The translations under genes were made by a program, and so were the position numbers. The notes below the pieces were generated by a model. That model ran no database searches and had not been told where the DNA came from. It saw nothing but the letters and a program-made list of their open reading frames with translations. From Cheiracanthium punctorium (taxonomy: Eukaryota > Arthropoda > Arachnida > Araneae > Cheiracanthiidae): 64,000 bases of DNA. The stretch lies in the NCBI GenBank assembly GCA_038373885.1, contig JAWZYV010010311.1:372001-436000 (forward strand). The letters are read 5' to 3'. Shown here one piece after another: positions 43,576 to 55,040 of the stretch (position 1 is the stretch's first letter; every line of letters begins with the position of its first letter).

Positions 43576-44004
43576 ATTGTAAGTGTACATGCAAAGTCTA
43601 ATTTTATTTATTTAGACTAGGGGCCAAGGCCCCTAGACTCGCTTTTCGTATGAAACATTCGGCCTCTAATAAGGCTTACTCGTGAAAAAGGCATAATTTC
43701 GACAGACAAAACCCAAAGATTGGATCAAATAGAATGTTACTGAGCTACACATTGCTTGGTTCTTGCAAGGTCATTGCTACATAAAAATTTAAACTTCACA
43801 CTACAGTAGACCCACCCACCCGTATAACACGGTAGATACTTTCCGTGCTATAGGAATCGTGTTGTACGGGTCCTGAGCTATACTCCACCTGGAGTGCAGA
43901 GTACGCGTTTAATAGCTCGAAAAATATTTGCACTCCTCAGAAACACAATTATATTTAATGTTTCCATTTAAAAGTTATATTAATTAGGATCCAAAGCGTA
44001 ATGT
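43576..44004. other. Intron with stray element ends
   Basis: cagtagacccacccacccgt at 43805 and 'cacggtagatactttccgtg' look like one end of a pogo-type element; no partner was seen. A 'ctaggggccaaggcccctag' palindrome lies at 43616-43635. Confidence 0.35.
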
Positions 44005-44330
44005 AGTCAGAAGATCTGATCTGGTGAAAGGGCGAATCATTTTTCAAGGATTGCCAGATTAAATGTGAAAAGTCGCCATGGTTTGTCATTTTTGGTGATT
44101 TATGACGAAGTTTGGCATAAAAGAAGTAAGTCCCAGCAACTGGACAAAGCTTGGCAAAATCTCCCATATTTTCGAGAAATTGGTAAATCCCTTCTGTTTA
44201 TTTAATTGGAATATCGGTGTCTACATAAATAAAGTTGAATATTTTCCATTTGTATTTGTTTGTTTAGCAATATCCATTCCGTGCGAAGAACGGATGCTTC
44301 AGCTAGTCTGTACTATAAGTGCGGCATAGT
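44005..44330 (-). repeat. Repeat family X, copy 2 (minus)
   Basis: gaaagggcgaatcatttttc, gaaaagtcgccatgg and ccattccgtgcgaagaacgg match family X copy 1 in reverse order. The internal tandem unit is largely missing, so it is shorter. Confidence 0.5.
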
Positions 44331-45049
44331 TAACTCCGCCAAATATTTCTACTGCTCGCAAATACTTCCAGCTGGACCGAGCCGGCTTTAAAATAATCTG
44401 CATTTTAATGATTTTTCTTTTTCATGATTCTGGGTTCTGACATTTTGGAACTCGCGGTTTAGATTCATCCTGCTTGGAGAGATACCATTTTGCTAGATAG
44501 TACCTAATGCCAAGATGGCGCTTCTTAAATCAGTTACAATTAGTTATTCTGTTTTGGAAAAACAAATAATCGCTAATTCTAAACTCCTGCTGTCTAAGAG
44601 AACTTACGATTTGAAAATCGCCAACTTTCCGTAACACACTCTGAGTTATTTATTTCATACTAGCAGTCCCGCACATCGTTGCCCGTGAACCCCTTAAATT
44701 ATGCGATTTACAAAATCTGACATGTGAACTGCAACTCCAGATTAGTACTCTAGGCCGCAATTGTATAACAGAATGTGCAGATAATGGTTCCAGAGTTTCA
44801 GGTACGTACTTACAAACGCACCATACTAAAGACAACTCACTGCCGTGGCCGTCACATATTTCCCCCAGAAATATCGTGTAATTTGCATTAAAATTGCTGG
44901 AGTTATTAAATATTTCATCCAATTAAGCAAATTATCTTGTAAAATCCACAATTTTCGATTTAAATTTCTTAAAAGAAGGAAATGTTAGGTCATTAAACGT
45001 ATTAAATACCATTAAAAGTACCATAAAATTTTTCATGAAAAGGTCCCAT
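44331..45049. other. Intron; unrecognised ORF 44650-44922 (minus)
   Basis: A 90-codon minus-strand ORF begins MDEIFNNSSNFNANYTIFLG and contains several Cys/His residues, but I do not recognise it. It includes ctagcagtcccgcacatcgt, the head shared by other dispersed repeats here, so it is probably repeat-derived. Confidence 0.3.
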
Positions 45050-45291
45050 TAGGAAAAACGCGCCAAATGACAGAAAAATCGTCAAACTTGGCGAGTTTTG
45101 GCGAAATATCGCCAAAATTGGTGCCAAAAATTAGGTTTTCGAAGACCTACGACCCATAGAACCCGAGATTTCCAGAACATTCCATATTGATGCAACAAAA
45201 AGCAAAATTTAACTATTTAACGCATAGAATACGAATTTGAAACTATTTTAAACCCCAGAACAGCGGGTTGCTCCCAAAATTCGTAACACAG
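45050..45291 (-). mobile_element. Solo-LTR family fragment (minus)
   Basis: The reverse complement begins TGTTACGAATTTTGGGAGCA and follows the first ~240 bp of the LTR at 5304, including 'cagcgggttg', the tgcaacaaaaagcaaaattt segment and TGGCGA motifs. The rest of the LTR is absent. Confidence 0.7.
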
Positions 45292-45299
45292 GGTAAGAA

Positions 45300-46190
45300 A
45301 ATTTCAGTTTTAGAACGGTTTTTAATTAATAATTAAAAAAAGTAATTAAAATTTTAAAATTCTGATTCTCAGGTGCACATTATCGGCATTCATGGGCTTA
45401 TATATTCAAATTTTCAGAGTTCTGTGTGCAGTAGATTTGTCTGGAGACCGCACACAGACAGATTTACAAACATTCATTTTTATTATTATAGAGATAGATA
45501 GATTTGGCGTAAACCTGATGAAATTTTCGTGCCATTTCATGCTTCTCAAATGCAAACGGTTTGTTTTATAGTAGCATTCGGGCGAAACTCGCCAAGCATG
45601 GCAACGTAAAAAATGGTTTTTTACTTTTGCGGTTACCACTCACTTCAAGCATAAATCTTTTCATGAGGCCAAAGTTCGCCAAACATGACGATCTAAAATC
45701 GGTTTTTAATTAATAATTTAAAAAGTAATTAAAATTTCAAAATTCTGAGCCTCAGGTGTACATTACCGAAGGAATGGGCTCATATGTTCGAATTTTCAGA
45801 GTTCTACGTCCAGTAAGTAGTTTTTTCTGGACATCGCACGCATGCAAATTTTCAGACATTCATTTTTATTGATATAGATTGGCTCAAAAGTGACTAAATT
45901 TCCGTGCCATTTCATGTTTTCCAATGCATGCGATTTTGTTTCACAGTATCATGCTGGCGAAACTCGCCGAGCATGGCATCCTGAAAACGCTTTTTAATTA
46001 ATAATTAAAAAAGTAATTAGAATTTTAAAATTCTGATTCTCAGGTGCACATTATCGGACTCATGGGCTTATATATTCAAATTTTCAGAGTTCTGCGTGCA
46101 GTAGGTTTGTCTGGAGACCTCACACATACAGACAGACAGATTTACAAACATTCATTTTTATTATTATAAAGATACCTTTCAATTTGGCGT
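45300..46190 (+). repeat. Foldback 1-derived direct repeats
   Basis: Three units beginning cggtttttaattaataatta (45314, 45702, 45987), each followed by tctgattctcaggtgcacat-like sequence and 'gtttgtctggaga', match the right arm of foldback element 1 (7040-7400) in the same orientation. No inverted partner is present. Confidence 0.6.
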
Positions 46191-46520
46191 AAAATTGGTG
46201 TATTTCTACTTCTTATTTGTCAATTTCTCGCGATTCTACTACTTCAAATTGCTTTGTTGCAAAGGAATGAATAATTTCATACTGGCGGGAGCAAAAAGGA
46301 CGCAGTTTAAAAGTAAGTTAAATTTCTCACGTATGCTGGCAGCACTAAAATTCAGTGACATCACAATTCACTTTTCTCCACATGTATCTCAGCGTGACAG
46401 TCGCGTCAATTCAATGCCTTTTCTCCACCCTAAAAGTGCCTAACGCGCCTAAGATGTTTTCATTTCAAAAATCAAAAACAGTATATTTAGTATGTGACGT
46501 CACGTCTGTAGTCTATTTTT

Positions 46521-48469
46521 ACTTCCTTGTACGTAGTATAAGGAAGTAATGTGATCCCGAAAAATTTTGGGGGCCAAATTTCGACATAAAAACCGATTTT
46601 GACTACCTCTAAATTTAATTTAAAAATTTTTTTCGATGCATCTCATCGTAGGCTAGCATGCACGATCATATTAACGCGTCTGCAACTCATTTTGACCAGT
46701 GGCGAGTCTACAGTGGCCAGTTTTTCCATGCCGTCTGTACGTACGTACGCATGTATGTAACTCGCATATCTCAAAAACTATTGGTCGTAGAATGTTGAGA
46801 TTTGACATTTAGGATTGTTCTATGATCTAGTTGTGCACCTCCCCTTTTGGTGGCAATCGAATGGATAGTTTATGTACAGGACCGCCCAAAAGATTCGAAA
46901 TACATTACGCTCTATGGGCCGAAATTCATTAAACTCGCCTAACTCAAAAGCTATTAGGCGTAGAATGTCGAAACTTCATATTTTGGATAGTTGTAACATC
47001 TAGTTGTGCACCTCCCCTTTTGGTTCCATTCGACTGGATAGTTTATCTACAGGACTGCCCAAAACATTCGAAATACATTACACTCAATGGGCCGAAATTC
47101 ATTAAACTCGCATATCTCAAAAACTGTTAGGCGTTGAATGTTGAAACTTTATATTTAGGATTGTTGTAACATCTAGTTGTGCACCTCCCCTTTCGGTTCC
47201 ATTCGACTGAATAGTTTATCTACAGGACCGCCCAAAAGATTCGAAATACATTACGCTCTATGGGCCGAAATTCATCAAAGCGTTTTTTAGAGGTATTGGG
47301 ATATTTCAAACGACTCAGAAGTGATATATGCTGTAAAGAGTTAGAAAATGAATTTCTCCATTGAAAAAAAGTGTCTTTATCATTTATAGTTGTGCTACAG
47401 GAACACTCAAAAGATTTCCAATACATTACGGCCAATAGCAATTTTAGGGGCATTCATCCATTTCAAGCACAATACCGTCCTACCACATAAGTTAGGTAAT
47501 GGTCCGACCACGGTCACGTGCCTCCCTCAAGAACTGTGCCAAAAGTCGCCAAGCTTGGCGACTTTTGGTGTACGTGTGTGCATATTTAACTCTCAAATCT
47601 CAAAAACTATTATGAAATTTCATATATAAGAATGTTGTAACATCTAGTTGTGCATCTCGAATTTTGGTTCCAATCTACTGGAGAGTTTATTTACAGGACC
47701 ACCGAAAAGAATTTCAGTACCTTAATGTCTATGGACATCTTCATTATAATACAACTGTAGACAGTCATTGCTTGGTACATGCCCAAAATCTCGCCGTCTG
47801 TCCTCGACCTTGGCGAGTTTTGGCGAAATATCGCCAAATTTGGCGATAGTCAGTCATTTGGTCCATGCCCAAAGTATCGCCATTTGTCATCGTTCTTGGC
47901 GAGTTTTGGCGAAATATCGCCAAATTTGGCGATAATCTGTCATTGTTTGGTTTATGCTTAAAATCTCGCCAAATGTCGTCGACATTGACGAGTTTCGCCG
48001 AAATATCGCCAAATTTGGCGCCAAAAATTATTTCCTATTTTGTATAACTCTAAAACTTTAACCCGTAGATTTTTTAACTTTGTATTTAGAACTATTGTAA
48101 TACCTAACTGTTTTCAATATCTTTTTTGACAGCAATCGACTGAGAATTTATTTACATGGTGAGCCAAATGACTTTGAATACATTGAGGTGTATAGATGCA
48201 TTCAACTCATTGAAAGTCTGTGGTCAATGACTACTTTGGCTATCCCCAAAATCTCGCTGACTATCTCAAGTTTGTCGGCTTTTGGTGAAATATCGCCAAA
48301 TAAAGTGTCAGAAGGAAATCTTTCAAATTGAACTCAGCTTGGCGATATCGAAATGTTTGGCTAGAATTCGCTAAACCTTACTATTATTGATATTTTATCT
48401 CTTTCAAACAAATAAATGTAGAGGAAGTGCGTCGAAAATATTTTTGATCTAATGGACGTGCAAGGAAGT
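46521..48469 (+). mobile_element. Repeat family F, copy B (longest)
   Basis: Left end ACTTCCTTGTACGT and right end ACGTGCAAGGAAGT form a 14-bp near-perfect inverted repeat. The body has three to four ~180-bp units (actcgcatatctcaaaaact, catctagttgtgcacctccc, attcgactggatagtttatc), then three ~80-bp TGGCGA/TCGCCA units (47780-48020). 1.95 kb without coding capacity. Confidence 0.7.
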
Positions 48470-48753
48470 CATGTGTTGGACACATCAGATTTTTTTTCCA
48501 TATTTTATGGCGTCGAGTTTCACATAAGCAAAATATATTGGAGTAACAGATGCGTTTTCAAAGACAGTAACAGCTTGTATTTGTCAATAAGGCTTGCGCC
48601 GGTCACGCTTCTTGGTTCAACGTAAACCCACTCAACCTCGTGGAGTGACTTGTAAATATTTTCTCGAAAGACAGGCCATCCGACTCAATACTAGCGTCAC
48701 GAAGTGAAAGTCGAACATAAGAACTTTCCTAGCAACTGCGATTTACATGAGAA
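48470..48753. other. Spacer, nothing recognised
   Basis: No gene or repeat identified between family F copy B and solo LTR 2. Confidence 0.4.
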
Positions 48754-48758
48754 ACTAT

Positions 48759-49673
48759 TTTTACGAATTTTCGGGACAACCATCTGTTCCGGGGTTTGAA
48801 TTGTCCAAAATTCGTATTCTACGCGTCAAATAGTTAAATTTTTCCTTTTGTTGCATCAAAATCGGTCAACTAGAACTGGAGATACGGAGGTTTGGGTTTC
48901 TCCATTGATTTCTATAGCAATTTCTAGAAATCTCGAGAAATATTGGTCCTAGGTCTTCGGCAACTTCATTCTTAAGGATTTATTTTTGGCGCAAAATACG
49001 GCGATATTTCGCTATAAGTCGGCAAGCTTGGCGACTTTTTAGTCATTTGGCGCGCTTTTCCCAATTGGGCTTGTAAAGTTAGTTTTTCTGCATAAACATG
49101 CATAATAGCCTAACATTACTCCTCTATTATGAATCATAATTCAGTCTGTTCTAGTACATTCCATAGATGGTTCTCTCTGTAACCTTATATGGTGTTCATC
49201 GTAACCTATAAAAGGATAGTAGATTGCCCAGTTCAGTCTCAGTCTTGCTTCTTCTTCCGTCAAGAGCAAATGTCCGTGAAAGCTTAAGGCTTTGTATTGA
49301 CGCTATAGAAGCAGTGTTTTCGCTTGTTTATGAAGCTTTATTTTTAAATGCTAGTGTAAATTCTTCATTGCTGTGTCTTGAGGGACTGTTTACAAAATCC
49401 CTCGTATATTTCCACTGAAATTTTTGCATGTGAAGTGTTTTATTTTGTGTGAGAAATACAGCATTTGTGGAAGCTTCTGTACTAAGCGGAATTTTATAGC
49501 ACGTTATACTGGCTGATTGAGCTTGTGAATTTTGTATAGCTGATTGTTTGACGAAGTTTTGGAAGCAATAATGTTCGTGTTCCATCTTGACAAGTGGACT
49601 GTTTCCTAGAAGTTTCTACACCTACTGGACTTTAAAACTACGAACCCAGGAAACAAGCAGAGTAATCTGCAAT
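48759..49673 (+). mobile_element. Solo LTR 2 (915 bp)
   Basis: It starts TTTTACGAATTTTCGGGAC and ends TCTGCAAT, with a 5-bp ACTAT duplication (48754-48758, 49674-49678). Collinear with solo LTR 1 throughout, including TGGCGA motifs, TATA box (tataaaag, 49206) and initiator cagttcagtc. Both terminal dinucleotides have mutated, so it is an older copy. Confidence 0.85.
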
Positions 49674-49739
49674 ACTATATATCGGTCGAGTTGTAGACAA
49701 TTAAAATTCCCATAGGTTGAGTTTGTTTGCAGGAGAGTT

Positions 49740-50016
49740 TAGCTCACGAGACCTAATGTGTCGTGCAGAGCTAATTGTTCCTGTCCTGGAAATATCCCGC
49801 CACAATTTAGATTCTCCTCTGAATGTAGTGGAACTTTGAATGGTACCAGAAATCGGAAACTGATAGAAGCCCCTAAGAGTACATTCGGAACCACGAATTT
49901 ATCGTATGCACGTACATTACATATACTCGATGCCTTTGGGTGGTAAATCGGTAATCGGAAATGAAACCATCTTATTACCAGCCCGACGCCTTTAACCACT
50001 GTGCTATTCCGGGGAA
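49740..50016 (-). mobile_element. Possible tRNA-derived SINE (minus)
   Basis: The minus strand starts tagcacagtggttaaaggcg (50008-49989), an excellent A-box; a weaker B-box-like ggtttcatttccg follows near 49975-49960. The 3' limit and tail are uncertain. The ORFs across it are not convincing. Confidence 0.4.
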
Positions 50017-50656
50017 TTCGGAAATATTTTGGTCCATTTGGCTTGAGTTAAGTCATGTTTAGCATTATTGGGGAAATTTTTTAGAGAGTTCCAGAAAATA
50101 CCAGTTCCGACCTCTGCAGCGGTTGAAAATCTACGAAAGATGCAAGAAAGTTGTCTTTTTCGAGTTAGTAGCGAATTCACAGTCTTAACAAAAGCAGCTA
50201 ATCGCAGCTAGAGAGTTCTGTGGTTTCGGCCTCGGGAGAACTGTGGATTTCAGCTATTTGTGAAGCAGTGTAGTAAAGGTTGTTTGGGTCCACCAAGAAG
50301 AGGATAAAGGTTGTTTGGGTTTGGTTAGAAGAGGATGTTGTACTTCACGCATACTGTAGAGCAGTTAAATGTTCTGTGCGGTATTCACTTCATTAAGAAT
50401 TTTTTTTTGTGTTGTGTGTAATTTACATTTCATTGAAAGCTCCTGTATGGCTTTAAAAATATAAGTTGAATAAACTTGTAGTTTTTTTAGGGAGGCATTG
50501 AGTTATTTCAATTACGGGACTTTTACATAAACAGGAGCTTGTATATGCAAAACTTTGCCAATATGATGGTTGATATGTTCAGCGATGGTGGAGGTGGTTA
50601 ATATGTTCAGGATGAGTTGCAAAGATTGCTCTCTACGAGAGTTTGTCGAAGAAATT
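50017..50656. other. Intron with a 32-bp tandem duplication
   Basis: aaaggttgtttgggt followed by agaagaggat occurs twice in tandem at ~50275-50338. The rest is not recognised. Confidence 0.5.
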
Positions 50657-50830
50657 AGTCCCGTCAAATTAGACCAAAAAATAGGAGTGAAGTTACAAAA
50701 ATTCACACCCAGCTGAAAGTTGGTAGGATTGTTCAAAACACCATCATAACTGAAATCTAAAAAGTCCTCATCGATCCGATACCTGGAAAAAAATTTACAC
50801 GGGGTCAAAGGTCAAATTGACGAAAATATC
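50657..50830 (-). repeat. Inverted repeat arm paired with 54868-55040
   Basis: attcacacccagctgaaagt, tgttcaaaacaccatcata and 'ggggtcaaaggtca' are the reverse complement of 54868-55040. The arms lie outside family F copy C and its insertions. Confidence 0.65.
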
Positions 50831-51781
50831 CTTTTGAGTACCTCTAAATTTACTTTTAAGAATTTTTGCGATGCATCTCATCGTACGCTAGCATGCATGT
50901 TCATATAAACGCGTCTGCAACTCATTTTGACCAGCGGCCAGTCTATTGTGGCCAGTTTTTCCATGCCGTCTGTACGTACGTATGTATGTAACTCGCATAT
51001 CTCAAAAACTACTGTTCGTAGAATGTTGAGATTTGATATTTAGGATTGCTCTATGATCTAGTTGTGCACCTCCCCTTTTGGTCGCAATCGACTGGATAGT
51101 TTGTCTACAGGACCGCCCGAAAGATTCGAAATACATTACGCTCTGTGGGCCAATATTCATTAAACTCGCATATCTCAAAAACTATTGGTCGTAGAATGTT
51201 GACACTTTATATTTAGGATTGTTGTAACATCCACTTGTGCAGCTTCCCTTTCGGCTCCATTCGACTGTATAGTTTATCTACAGGGCCGCCCAAAGGTTTC
51301 TAAATACATTACGCTCTATGGGCAGAAATTCATTAAAGCGTATTTTAGAGGTATTAGGCTATTTCAAACGCCTCACAAGTGATATCTGTTGTTAAGAGTT
51401 ACAAAATGAATTTCTCCATCGAAAATAGTGTCTTTATCATTTATAGGTCTGCTACAGGCACACTCAAAAATTTCCAACGCATTACGGTCAAGGACACTTT
51501 TAGGTACATTCACCCGTTTCAAGCACAATACCGTCCTACCAAGTTAGGTAAACATCCAACCACGGTCACGTGCTTCTCTCAAAAATTATACCGATTTGGT
51601 GTACGTGTGTATGTATTTAACTCCCATATCTCAAAAACTATTAGTAGTAGAATGTTGAAATTTCATGTATACGATTGTTGTGACATTTAGTTCTGCATCT
51701 CGATTTCTGGTTCCAATCTATCGTAGAGTTTATTTACCGGACCACTCTAAAGAATTTCAATACATTAATGTCTACGGACAT

Positions 51782-51914
51782 GCCGACCAGATTGTATGGT
51801 GGACAAAGCAACGTACTACGGTTTCGGGCTCACCTCCCGTCGGCCGGGGTTCGATCCCCGACTGGGCCGATGGCCACTGCTTCGAAAGCAGAGGCCTGCC
51901 ATTTGGAAAAAAAA
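51782..51914 (+). mobile_element. Short tRNA-derived SINE with perfect duplication
   Basis: The 14-bp target duplication atgtctacggacat is perfect (51768-51781 and 51915-51928). B-box ggggttcgatcccc (51845) lies ~60 bp in; the A-box is weaker. It ends in an A-run. 133 bp. A recent insertion. Confidence 0.85.
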
Positions 51915-52042
51915 ATGTCTACGGACATCTTCAATATATTACATCTGTAGTCAGTTACTATTGGTCCATGCCCAAATTCTCGTAATTTGTCATCGACTTT
52001 TAATTATAGAATGTTGAAATTTTGTATTTAGAAATATTGTAA

Positions 52043-54029
52043 TAGAGCTGAAGCAAACCGCATGTATTCGGTACTAAGATACGGATAATCACTCAGACTC
52101 GAAGTAACGAATTGTTACTTTTCGGTTGATATCGTTACTCGATCCGAAGGTTTCGGATCGAGCAGCTTCGAACTTCGAATACAGACTGCCAGGCGAGGCG
52201 AACTAGGGGGGAAACAGGTTCCAGTAATCGAGTACTAATATCTTCTGTTATTTGTTACTGGCAGTTACTGGATATCGGATCGCGGTTTCAAGGGGGAAAA
52301 TGACTTTCGAGTGTGCATTTCGGATCGACCAGGTTCGAACTTCGAATACAAGACTGCGGGAGGGAGAAAATGAATTTCGGTATTTGAGTAATAGTATGTT
52401 CCGTTCCGTTACTAGATACCGGAAGTATTATGGATTCTCGCTGTTTGAAGGGAAAAATCAGTTTCGGTATTTGAGTAGTAGTATGTTCTGGTTGCAATTC
52501 GTTTGTGCCGAGCCGGATGGTATCGTTTTGATGAGGTTTGGAAGAATCCGTATGTATCGTTACAGTTATGGAGATGGATATACTATCTGCTGCTCTATTG
52601 ATATGGGTCGTACAATGGGGGGATAGGATCCGGTGTATAGCATGTTCTTATGCGCAGTTGAACTTTTTTTGCGGGGGGGGGGAAGGGGGTGTTCTTATAA
52701 TTGTAGAGGAGCAATACATATAAGAGAAGCATGTTAGTAAGGGGTGCTAATTTCGGGCTTTCTAACATTTTGGTACTAAATAGTGGTGCAATCAGAATTC
52801 TTTCTTTCAGGGTGGTTCCGAAGCAGGATTGCGAACTTAACTTTTTCTTTTTTTTTAGCTAGAATCGAAATATGAGTAATAAATAACAAATTATTTAAAT
52901 ACACCTTTTAAAAAATATATTTTTATAAAGTAAACGAATTCACACATTTTTATTATTTAAAATATTATTTGGAACTAAAAAAAATATTTAGCATGGAAAC
53001 CTAAACACATTTTTTAAGTAATTGTTTAAAAAATATATATAAAAAATTGTGAGCGACCCGGGATTTCTATGCCCACTCCTGCGTAAGCCACTGGTATTAA
53101 AATAATTCAATGAAGTTCAGTATGTTTCTAAAATGTCGGCGTTTAGGGGGCCATCTGCCCTATTTTATGGTACATTTTATTCCATGAACTCATGGAATAC
53201 GCATAGCCCGGTGCAACCATTCTTTCTGTATGAAAGGAGTGATAATTTTTGTTTAAAGAATGCTCTCATATATGCACCCACAGAAGGGGCTAACCCCTTT
53301 CATCCCAAAAGTGCAGAAATAGAACTGGAAATATCTTAAAAATAGGAAATTCTCATTGAATAAAACAATTTTAATTTAAAATATGGTAATTTTTAATTTA
53401 CTTCGAAAAATGGTCCAGCAAAAGAAGTTTTTGATATGAAATAAGAACTCACAAATAATAAAGATATTATGCTTTTAGAGACGCAAAGTAGTTGATATAA
53501 TACTGAGATCCCCTGCCCTGTGAATTTTATATATGTGGCCTAATCCCTGGATCTCAGTATTCGAGAACCCGCTCCCAGAAAAAACACGAGTCACAAGCTT
53601 TTCTTTACACTTTTTATGATAAGAATGAACAGGTTAAACCAGCGTTCAGAATTAAAAAAAAGGGGGGGTTGAGAAAAAAAAAGAATGGCATATGTCTTTG
53701 GAAGATTTCTATGTGCACTCAGTAATTCGGATAATTTAGCATTGTATAAAACCATAAATGTGTATAAAAACAATCTGTAAATCAGAGAAAATAAGCTCTA
53801 AATACAACTTTGTACAACTTCGCTAAAAAAAATTCTTTTTGGTTATGGGTTTATGTATGGGCGGCATATACCCATAACAACACTGTCCCGGATGTGTTGT
53901 TATGGGGCACTATATAACACCCTATTACCGATTCTATTAGTAGTAACGAAAGTAACGTGTAACGAATAGCGAACATCTAAGTAACAAATACATACGGATA
54001 CTCATTTTGTCGTTACTTTTACAGCACAA
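52043..54029. mobile_element. hAT-like element, 2 kb, non-coding
   Basis: The 8-bp duplication TATTGTAA (52035-52042, 54030-54037) flanks it. Ends TAGAGCTGAAG and (reverse complement) TTGTGCTGTAAAAG are similar to hAT termini. Internally 'tttcggtatttgagta.tagtatgtt' is duplicated (52376, 52474), and taacgaa/cgttact motifs cluster at both ends. ORFs 52252-52626 and 53133-53339 show no transposase. Confidence 0.65.
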
Positions 54030-54079
54030 TATTGTAACATCTAACTGTGCATCTCTTTTTTGATTGCAATCGACTGTGT

Positions 54080-54529
54080 CAGGCCCGGACTGGCCAGTGT
54101 GTCCGACTGTCTGCAGACGGGTGGGCCCCCGCCCTCGGCGGGCCCCCAAACAGAAAAAATAAAGAAAATTAAAAAAAATAATGTGCTATACTCATAGCAC
54201 TTGAATGAAGTTTGACACATAAAAAATTTGTTGCAGCTGAAATTGCGCCCCAGAAGGCTTCAAAACACTTCATTTTAAATGTAGTTCTCAAAATGTTTTG
54301 AGTGAGGGTTCCCGAATGAACAAGGGATTCATTAATATGAATGACACATATTAATGAATAGGTCAATATTTTATGAATGCATTAATTATCAATCATAATT
54401 AATTAATAATAACACCATACCTCCCCCATACCCCGAAAGTTAACACATTCTATTATTTATCGGTCGCACAATAACCCGGCCCCCCCTTCACTTGAGACGG
54501 GCGGGCCCCTCCCTCCCAGTCCGGGCCTG
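54080..54529. mobile_element. hAT-type MITE
   Basis: Inverted ends CAGGCCCGGACTGG (54080) and CCAGTCCGGGCCTG (54529) are flanked by the 8-bp duplication gactgtgt/gactgggt (54072-54079, 54530-54537). The 450-bp body is AT-rich with GC-rich ends. Confidence 0.85.
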
Positions 54530-54867
54530 GACTGGGTAACTTATTTACAGGATTTATCTTTTATTATTCTATAGTTTCAAATTAAACAGAATCACAACAG
54601 ATCCGTGGAATAGGCCTACTGGGGAAACCACATTAAAAAAAAAAAAACCGCGCCAAGTACACTACCTCAAAGGTGGCGTGGAAACGTGTGCATATTATGA
54701 CGATTACAACTCTTCCAACTTTATGAATCGTTCTATCTCAGAAACGGTGGCTCTTAGGAAAAAAGTATTTAGACATTATTTATAGGTAATTATCTGATCT
54801 ACAATTTTTCGTCTGAACTAATTTTATGATAAAATTTACCGTTTTGCTGAAAATCGCGAAAACCCCG

Positions 54868-55040
54868 TTTTTGTGACCTTTGACCCCGAGTAAATTTTTT
54901 TCCAGGTGTCGGATCTATGAGGACTTTTCAGATTTCATTTATGATGGTGTTTTGAACAATCCTACCAACTTTCAGCTGTGTGTGAATTTTTGTAACCTCG
55001 GATGTCTAAATTGACCGGACTAAATACAATTCCGTTTGTT
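54868..55040 (+). repeat. Inverted repeat arm paired with 50657-50830
   Basis: Contains tgacctttgaccccgagtaa, tgatggtgttttgaacaatc and actttcagctgtgtgtgaat, complementary to the partner arm. Confidence 0.65.

Larger units (their letters stand above)
50831..54560 (+). mobile_element. Repeat family F, copy C (three insertions)
   Basis: F sequence occupies 50831-51781, 51915-52042, 54030-54079 and 54530-~54560. It is interrupted by a SINE (51782-51914), a hAT-like element (52043-54029) and a hAT MITE (54080-54529). Target duplications at each break prove insertion into a pre-existing F copy. Confidence 0.75.

Noticed and set aside
44650..44922. ORF with 'DGHGSE' that could hint at an EF-hand exon of the FSTL5-like gene
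   Set aside because: No EF-hand loop spacing, no matching splice sites, and the sequence begins with a head shared by dispersed repeats.
52252..52626. 124-codon ORF inside the hAT-like element
   Set aside because: Contains internal sequence duplication and no transposase motifs; non-coding interior.
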